From: Chloroflexota bacterium
Lineage (GTDB): Bacteria > Chloroflexota > Anaerolineae > DUEN01
Direction of reading: 5' to 3'
NCBI GenBank assembly: GCA_013152435.1
Contig: JAADGJ010000035.1
Span: 1-64,000, forward strand
Length of the DNA stretch: 64,000 bases
This document shows positions 59,403-64,000 of this stretch, piece after piece. Position 1 is the first letter of the stretch, and the number at the start of each line of letters is the position of its first letter. Position numbers and translations under genes: made by a program. The notes beneath the pieces were generated by a model. That model was not told the origin of the DNA, did not search any database, and was given only the letters and a program-made list of their open reading frames with translations.

Positions 59403-62400
59403 TCACTCCACGATCACCATGGGCAGGTAGACATCCAGCCCGTCCCGCCGGCCGAAGTTCACCTCGAGCGAGCTGCCCGGCGCCGCGTTCACCAGCGGGT
59501 TGAAGTCCGTGGTGCTGTAGTAGCCGGCGGGCCCCGCCGCCCGCAGCCGATAGGTCCCAGGCGGGACCTGGGCAAAGGTGTAGCGCCCCTGCGCGTCCGC
59601 GTCCTGCGTCTGCACCACCGATCCCTGAGCGTTCAGCAGCAGGAGACGACTGCCCGGAAGCCCGGGCTCCCCCGCGCCACGGACGCCATCCCCGTCCTGA
59701 TCATCCCACACCACGCCGTGGATCTCCGCGGGCTGCGGCGTGGCGGTCGGCGTGGGAGTGCGGGTCGGCGTGGGGGTCAGGGTCACCGTCGCGTACACAC
59801 CGAAGTCCCATCCGGTCTCGCCGCCCGCCGGGACGTACAGGAGCGCCTGGGAGGCCGTGGAGAACGCGTATCCATCGGGCGCCACAGCGACCAGCAGATA
59901 CGTCCGATTCGGCGTCACGTCCGCAAACAGATAGCTCCCATCCGGCCCCGACGTCTCCGTGGCGACCCGCGTGCCCGCGAAGTAGAGCTCGAGGCGCACG
60001 TCCGGCTGGCCGGGCTCCCCCGCATCCCGAACCCCGTCGCGATCCACGTCGTGCCATACGACGCCGGTCACCCGTCCCATGGGCGGCGTGGGCGTAGGCG
60101 TAGGCGTGGGCGTGCTCGTCGGCGTGCTGGTGGGCGTAGGTGTGGGCGTCGGCGTGCGAGTCGGCGTCGGCGTATCGGTGGGAATCGGCGTCAGCGGCGT
60201 CGGCGTGGGCGTGTGAGTGGGCTGCCACTGAACCGCCTGCGCGTCCAGGACCAACTGCCCCCAATCGGGAGAGCTGCGCGACGTCTGGGTGCCCTCCCAC
60301 ACCATGTGGTTCTGCCACTCGCCCTGGGAGCGCCCGCCGTCATCATCCCGCAGCGCCCACGTGAACCCGAGAACCCGCCCGATGGCGAACGGGTCCAGAT
60401 TCATCAACGTGCGCGGGATGGCGATCTCCATGTTGTATCCATCGGTGGTCCGGCGGGTGGAGAACGTAATCCCCGTGATCGACGAGCCGAACCGCCCCAC
60501 GCGACCGTCGATCACGAAGGTGAACTGATGGTCATCCGCCCCGCCGGGCAGGTGATCATGCAGGCCATCGATCCCCATCTCGATGGAGTCATCCCACCAC
60601 ATGTTCACGCTGTCCGTCACCAGCACATCGTCCAGCACGTGGATGGCGAAGTAGAGGTGCTCCGCATCCCAGGCCGATCGCAGCGTCGCGGTGAAGTCGC
60701 CCGGCTTCGGGGTCGAGCGCGGCGCCACGAAGGCAGCCGTGGTGGGATCGAGGAGCACGGATCCCGTATCCGGCCAGTCGCTGATATCCCCGTTGACCAC
60801 CGGCGCCGTGAGCGCCTGATAGCTGATGATGGAGCGCGTGCTGAACGTCGGCGTGGCCGTCGGCGTCGGCGTGATGGTCGGCGTCGGCGTCGGGCCGGTC
60901 GGCGTGGGTGTGGGCGTCATGGTGGGCGTCGGCGGCTCACCCGGCGCTCCGGTGTAATGCCAGATGTGCCCCTGGTCATCGCCCACCCAGAAGTCGTTCT
61001 CGCCGAAGACGAACAGGGAGACCAGATTGGCCGTCGTCGGCGGTCCCTCGATCGGATGCCACGTCTGGCCATCGGTCGTTCGATAGACGCTCCCCTGCCA
61101 TCCCACCGCATACCCGAGGGTGGGACTCACCATCTCGATCCGCTCCAACGTCACAGGGACGGCGGCCTGCTGCTCGAACACCGGGACGCTCAGCATGGCG
61201 TTGGAGATCTTCAGGATCGTGCTGGGCGGCTCGCCGGGAGCCGGGTCCTCCAGGGTGGTCACGATCCACCCGTTGTTGTTGTCCACGAAGCTGATGTCAT
61301 AGGCGTACCGGCTCACATTGAACTGGGAGGGCCAGATCTTGCGGCCCCAGGTGACGCCGTTGTTGAAGGAGTAGTACAGCCGGCCCTTGGCCGTCGCGTA
61401 GCAGACGTTGGGCGTCGGGCACTCGATGTCCCGCACCACGAAGTTGTTGCTGACGGGCACGGGATTAAAGGTGATGCCATCGGTACTGCGCAGGATAAAG
61501 TTCAGCGTAGCACCCGACAGGACGACGTTCCCCGTCCCGGTCCAGTGCACGGAGTACAGGAACCCACCATAGGGGTTACCATCCCGATCGCTGGGCCGCG
61601 GCGATTTCAGCCAGGTATCCCCGCCGTTGACGGTGCGCAGGATCGTCGCCCACCGTCCCACTGCCCAACACGTATCCACGTCCTTGCAATGCACGTCGGA
61701 TAGGAATCCCCGCTCGGCCGTGACCGGATGGTTCGTCAGCTCCGTCCAGGTCTCGCCCCCATCGGTGGTCTTATAGATGAACGCCTGGCCGGAGGTGGCC
61801 GTCCATTCCGGCCCGCCGACGACATAGCCCACCGTCGGGCTGGGGAAGTAGATGCTCCACACCTTCGGCGACGGAGGGCCCTTGGGCACTGTGAACTTCA
61901 GCTCCCAGGCCGGCGTCGGGGTAGGTGTTGGGGTCGGGGTCGACGTAGCCGTGGGCGTCGGCGTCTCGGTGGGAGTGGCGGTCGGCGTTGGCGTGAACGT
62001 GGGCGTCGGCGTGGAGGTAGGCGTCGCCGTCGGCGTCTCCGTCGGGGTGGGCGTGGACGTCGATGTGGGAGTGGACGTCGGGGTAGGCGTCGCCGTGCCG
62101 TTGGGGAAATCCACGGTCGTCGTCACCAGGGAGCTCACGGTCACAGGCACCACGGGCACCCGGGCGAAGTAGCCCGGCGGCGCGGTCAACTCCTGCACCA
62201 CATAGGGGCCAGGCTGCAAGCCGGAGAAAGCGTACGTGCCATCGCTCCCGGTCACCCTGGAGTCGATGGGCACGCCCCCCTGGGACAGGACGATAACCGC
62301 CCCGGCCAGCAGCGGCTCGCCCGCCTGATAGAAGTAATCCCCGTTGACGTCGTCGAACACCACGCCCGCGATGGCCCCCGGCTCCGGGGTCGCCGTCGGT

Positions 62401-62696
62401 GTGGGGGTAGGCGTAGGCGTAGCCGTCGGAGTCGGCGTGGGTGTCGGGGTCGGTGTGCCCGTCGGAGTCGGCGTAGGTGTTGAGGTCGGAGTCGGCGTAT
62501 CGGTAGGGGTCGCGGTCGGCGTCACCGTGGGTGTATCCGTCGGAGTCGCCGTAGGGGTTGGGGTCGGCGTGTCCGTCGAGGTCGCCTGCCAGGTTGGGGC
62601 AGCGCCGATCGGGGCCGTCCACCCGGCCCACAAGAGCATCACCCCCAGGAACACCGATACCGCCAGGACCGCCGTATGTCGTCTGTTCACAGCCAT
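59403..62696 (-). CDS. Secreted multi-domain protein: SdrD_B x3, YCF48 propeller, CBM9, YLP tail
   Basis: This 1097-residue protein has a signal peptide (1 to about 33) and a long Thr-Pro linker. SdrD_B-like domain 1 (108-198, [15 protein letters not shown]) follows, then a linker and a YCF48/BNR propeller (265-585). The propeller has Cys pairs in [12 protein letters not shown] and [12 protein letters not shown]. Next are a CBM9-like domain (620-820, [11 protein letters not shown]), SdrD_B 2 (873-970, [14 protein letters not shown]), SdrD_B 3 (992-1080, [14 protein letters not shown]) and the tail [10 protein letters not shown]. The propeller and CBM9 are close paralogs of those in the giant gene ending at 19771. 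No catalytic domain was found, so it may be an adhesin or scaffold. GGGAGG touches ATG 62696; GTG 62690 would have better spacing. Confidence 0.86.
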   Translation of the reverse strand: MAVNRRHTAVLAVSVFLGVMLLWAGWTAPIGAAPTWQATSTDTPTPTPTATPTDTPTVTPTATPTDTPTPTSTPTPTPTGTPTPTPTPTPTATPTPTPTPTATPEPGAIAGVVFDDVNGDYFYQAGEPLLAGAVIVLSQGGVPIDSRVTGSDGTYAFSGLQPGPYVVQELTAPPGYFARVPVVPVTVSSLVTTTVDFPNGTATPTPTSTPTSTSTPTPTETPTATPTSTPTPTFTPTPTATPTETPTPTATSTPTPTPTPTPAWELKFTVPKGPPSPKVWSIYFPSPTVGYVVGGPEWTATSGQAFIYKTTDGGETWTELTNHPVTAERGFLSDVHCKDVDTCWAVGRWATILRTVNGGDTWLKSPRPSDRDGNPYGGFLYSVHWTGTGNVVLSGATLNFILRSTDGITFNPVPVSNNFVVRDIECPTPNVCYATAKGRLYYSFNNGVTWGRKIWPSQFNVSRYAYDISFVDNNNGWIVTTLEDPAPGEPPSTILKISNAMLSVPVFEQQAAVPVTLERIEMVSPTLGYAVGWQGSVYRTTDGQTWHPIEGPPTTANLVSLFVFGENDFWVGDDQGHIWHYTGAPGEPPTPTMTPTPTPTGPTPTPTITPTPTATPTFSTRSIISYQALTAPVVNGDISDWPDTGSVLLDPTTAAFVAPRSTPKPGDFTATLRSAWDAEHLYFAIHVLDDVLVTDSVNMWWDDSIEMGIDGLHDHLPGGADDHQFTFVIDGRVGRFGSSITGITFSTRRTTDGYNMEIAIPRTLMNLDPFAIGRVLGFTWALRDDDGGRSQGEWQNHMVWEGTQTSRSSPDWGQLVLDAQAVQWQPTHTPTPTPLTPIPTDTPTPTRTPTPTPTPTSTPTSTPTPTPTPTPPMGRVTGVVWHDVDRDGVRDAGEPGQPDVRLELYFAGTRVATETSGPDGSYLFADVTPNRTYLLVAVAPDGYAFSTASQALLYVPAGGETGWDFGVYATVTLTPTPTRTPTPTATPQPAEIHGVVWDDQDGDGVRGAGEPGLPGSRLLLLNAQGSVVQTQDADAQGRYTFAQVPPGTYRLRAAGPAGYYSTTDFNPLVNAAPGSSLEVNFGRRDGLDVYLPMVIVE

Positions 62697-63015
62697 CCTC
62701 CCAGCCGGGGGCTATCCTTCTCGTCAGCGTTCACGCACCCCGGTCATGACATCGCTCTCGATACCGGCGGGCTTCCCCCCAGATGCTGCCGTGCCCCCGG
62801 AGGCATACGAAAATTCGGCAGGGGTAAGTCCCACACCCGCCTTTCCGGCCGATGTGGGATCCCCCACCGTTTATCCGGGAGGCAACACCCTCGAGGAAGA
62901 CTCCACGAGAGCCGATGCAGGCAAAGCTCCCCACCCTCCCGATCCAAGCATCGCGCCTGAAAATGAAGATTCTATGAACGCACCGGATGCACAGGATGAC
63001 AAAATCGTCATATAA
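62697..63015 (-). other. Long structured leader, no gene
   Basis: This 319-base stretch lies between a promoter candidate and the secreted-protein start. It contains several short GC-rich stems, such as CTGCCG/CGGCAG near 62780-62830. No matching riboswitch class was recognised. Short frames here look like chance. Its function as a leader is inference. Confidence 0.4.
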
Positions 63016-63043
63016 AGCATACTGCAGATACGGGAGATGTCAA
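63016..63043 (-). promoter_or_regulatory. Promoter candidate for the 1097-residue secreted protein
   Basis: On the minus strand consensus TTGACA (63038-63043), a 16-base spacer and TATGCT (63016-63021). A small inverted repeat (ATGAC/GTCAT) near 62996-63011 overlaps the start region. The leader would be about 310 bases. Confidence 0.55.
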
Positions 63044-63219
63044 CTCCGCCGAGAATCCCGAGTACGTGAGCGGATGGCAACAACGGTGACGGCTTCCGGC
63101 CGCCGCAGGTGGAGGGTGGAGCGCTATCCGATCGGGGAATTGCCGCCCAGGCAAACGAAAGCCGAGGCACCCAAGTGCCCCGGCCCGCCAAGCCGTCAGA
63201 TCGTCCAGCGCATCCCCGA

Positions 63220-63900
63220 TCATCTCAGGTCCGGTGGCCGCCACGTCTCCCGATCGCCGATGACGCGAGCGGGCACGCCGGCGACGATGGCCCCCGGCGG
63301 CACATCCCGGGTCACCACGGCGCCCGCACCTACCACAGCCCCCGCTCCGATGGTCACCCCATCCAGGACGATCACCCCCACCCCCAACCAGGCGCCATCC
63401 TCAATGATGATATCGCCGCGGGAGTACAGTGGCTGCTGCTGGATCGGCCGATCGGCCGCCAAGCCATGTTCGTATGGATAGAAGGCGCATCGGGGCGCCA
63501 CCTGCACGCCCGCCCCCAGCCGGATCGCGCCCACGAACGCGGTGAAGTGGCACCCGGGCTGCACGTGTGTGCCATCCCCGAAGGCCACGGACCCTCCCTC
63601 ACCGGTCTCGATGATGGTGTCCCGATAGAGATGCACCCGATCGCCCAGCCGCACCCCGCCCCCGCCAGGATGCTGATAGATCACGACCCGGTCATCGATG
63701 AAGCAGTGAGACCCCAGCGCCAGGTCCGTACAAACGATCTCAGCACGGGGGGAGACGTACCCGCGAGCATTCATGCGGGCCAGGACGCGCCGCTCCTTGT
63801 ACGGCGACAGCGGCCAGGCCGCCAGCCGCGCCGCCAGGCGGCCGCGCCAGTCCAGCCCCGCCCGCGCCAGCCAGAACTCGACCCAGCGCTCACGAACCAC
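63220..63900 (-). CDS. Hexapeptide-repeat O-acetyltransferase-like protein
   Basis: This 226-residue left-handed beta-helix acyltransferase has an N-terminal helical part ([33 protein letters not shown]) and hexapeptide repeats including [27 protein letters not shown] and [17 protein letters not shown]. The CAFYPYEHG active-site region and the [27 protein letters not shown] ending follow. It resembles serine O-acetyltransferase/maltose O-acetyltransferase-like enzymes in capsule loci, which O-acetylate sugars. The GTG start 63900 follows GAGAGGAAAC and overlaps the upstream epimerase gene by 11 bases. The in-frame upstream region lies inside that gene. Confidence 0.85.
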   Translation of the reverse strand: MVRERWVEFWLARAGLDWRGRLAARLAAWPLSPYKERRVLARMNARGYVSPRAEIVCTDLALGSHCFIDDRVVIYQHPGGGGVRLGDRVHLYRDTIIETGEGGSVAFGDGTHVQPGCHFTAFVGAIRLGAGVQVAPRCAFYPYEHGLAADRPIQQQPLYSRGDIIIEDGAWLGVGVIVLDGVTIGAGAVVGAGAVVTRDVPPGAIVAGVPARVIGDRETWRPPDLR

Positions 63901-64000
63901 GTTTCCTCTCCACATACCCATGGGAGCGGAACCAGGCGATCGCCTGGGAAAACGCACGCTCCAGATCGGATTGCGGCATCCCCAACTCACGGATGGCCAG
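63890..64000 (-). CDS. NAD-dependent epimerase/dehydratase, C-terminal fragment (cut by window edge)
   Basis: The last 36 codons read [20 protein letters not shown] followed by [16 protein letters not shown] and a stop at 63890. The RELGxPQ-x-E-x-A-x-x-A-x-x-WF-x-x-x-GY pattern is the usual C-terminus of dihydroflavonol-4-reductase-like SDR epimerases, including hopanoid-associated types. Only the end is in the window. It overlaps the acetyltransferase start by 11 bases, so the two are likely co-transcribed. Confidence 0.7.
   Translation of the reverse strand: MAIRELGMPQSDLERAFSQAIAWFRSHGYVERKRGS

Noticed and set aside
59718-62483. Plus-strand frames with Val-Gly repeats and Arg-rich stretches
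   Set aside because: They are the reverse complement of Thr-Pro linker codons in the secreted protein.
62697-62960. Known riboswitch (c-di-GMP, cobalamin) in the leader
   Set aside because: Short stems are visible, but no class-defining conserved sequences could be found.
62871-63191. 106-codon minus-strand frame as a small gene
   Set aside because: It overlaps the promoter candidate, has no ribosome-binding site and no recognisable feature.

Overview
The window is GC-rich bacterial DNA that most resembles a Chloroflexota genome, probably an Anaerolineae-type lineage. This is inference. It rests on very long secreted proteins built from Thr-Pro linkers joining DNRLRE, SdrD_B-like, CBM9-like and YCF48/BNR modules, on a DUF3048 lipoprotein, and on recurring C-terminal YLP tails. 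No rRNA, tRNA, CRISPR array or recognisable transposase was seen.

Layout. At 1-3240 a hairpin repeat precedes a coupled pair on the + strand: a YfhO/PTPS-related multi-span membrane protein and a membrane-anchored zinc-ribbon/LysM protein. At 3251-3758 five tandem ~101 bp hairpin repeats separate this pair from a convergent operon. At 3789-9378 (minus) lie a divergent GroEL-like chaperonin followed by a 12-repeat BNR propeller, and iolB followed by a sugar isomerase/epimerase-like TIM barrel. At 9706-11539 (plus) an M20 peptidase and a RmlC-type cupin read away from iolB, with overlapping divergent promoters. At 11831-15339 (minus) lie a site-2 protease, a DUF3048 lipoprotein and aroD, whose C-terminus carries a decayed shikimate dehydrogenase domain. 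At 15340-16049 there is a repeat-rich divergent spacer. At 16050-19607 (plus) lie a glucarate dehydratase, an M20 dipeptidase and a methyltetrahydrofolate methyltransferase-like protein.

From 19771 to the right edge every gene is on the minus strand. This half holds five giant or large secreted modular proteins (genes ending at 19771, 27040, 28891, 54528 and 59403), an initiating undecaprenyl-phosphate sugar transferase, a radical SAM protein, and a long exopolysaccharide/glycan operon (about 57278 down to 33195). The operon encodes a Wzx flippase, a Wzy-like polymerase, a Wzz-like chain-length protein, six GT4-type glycosyltransferases, a split Alg13/Alg14-type transferase, two methyltransferases, two nucleotide-sugar epimerases, a Gfo/Idh oxidoreductase, a WbpD-like N-acetyltransferase, a GT-C mannosyltransferase-like protein and a nucleotidyltransferase/kinase fusion. 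Most junctions are 1-4 nt stop/start overlaps, several with GTG or TTG starts.

A working picture: the right half makes and exports a complex surface glycan and deploys modular Thr-Pro-linked surface proteins. Three of these proteins end in a similar short hydrophobic YLP tail, and a fourth has the tail internalised by an appended module. The most interesting signals are this tail family, a DNRLRE module with foreign codon usage inside the 1978-residue protein, the vestigial AroE domain on AroD, the Asp-to-Glu change at the expected hydrolysis residue of the chaperonin, and two families of hairpin repeats.
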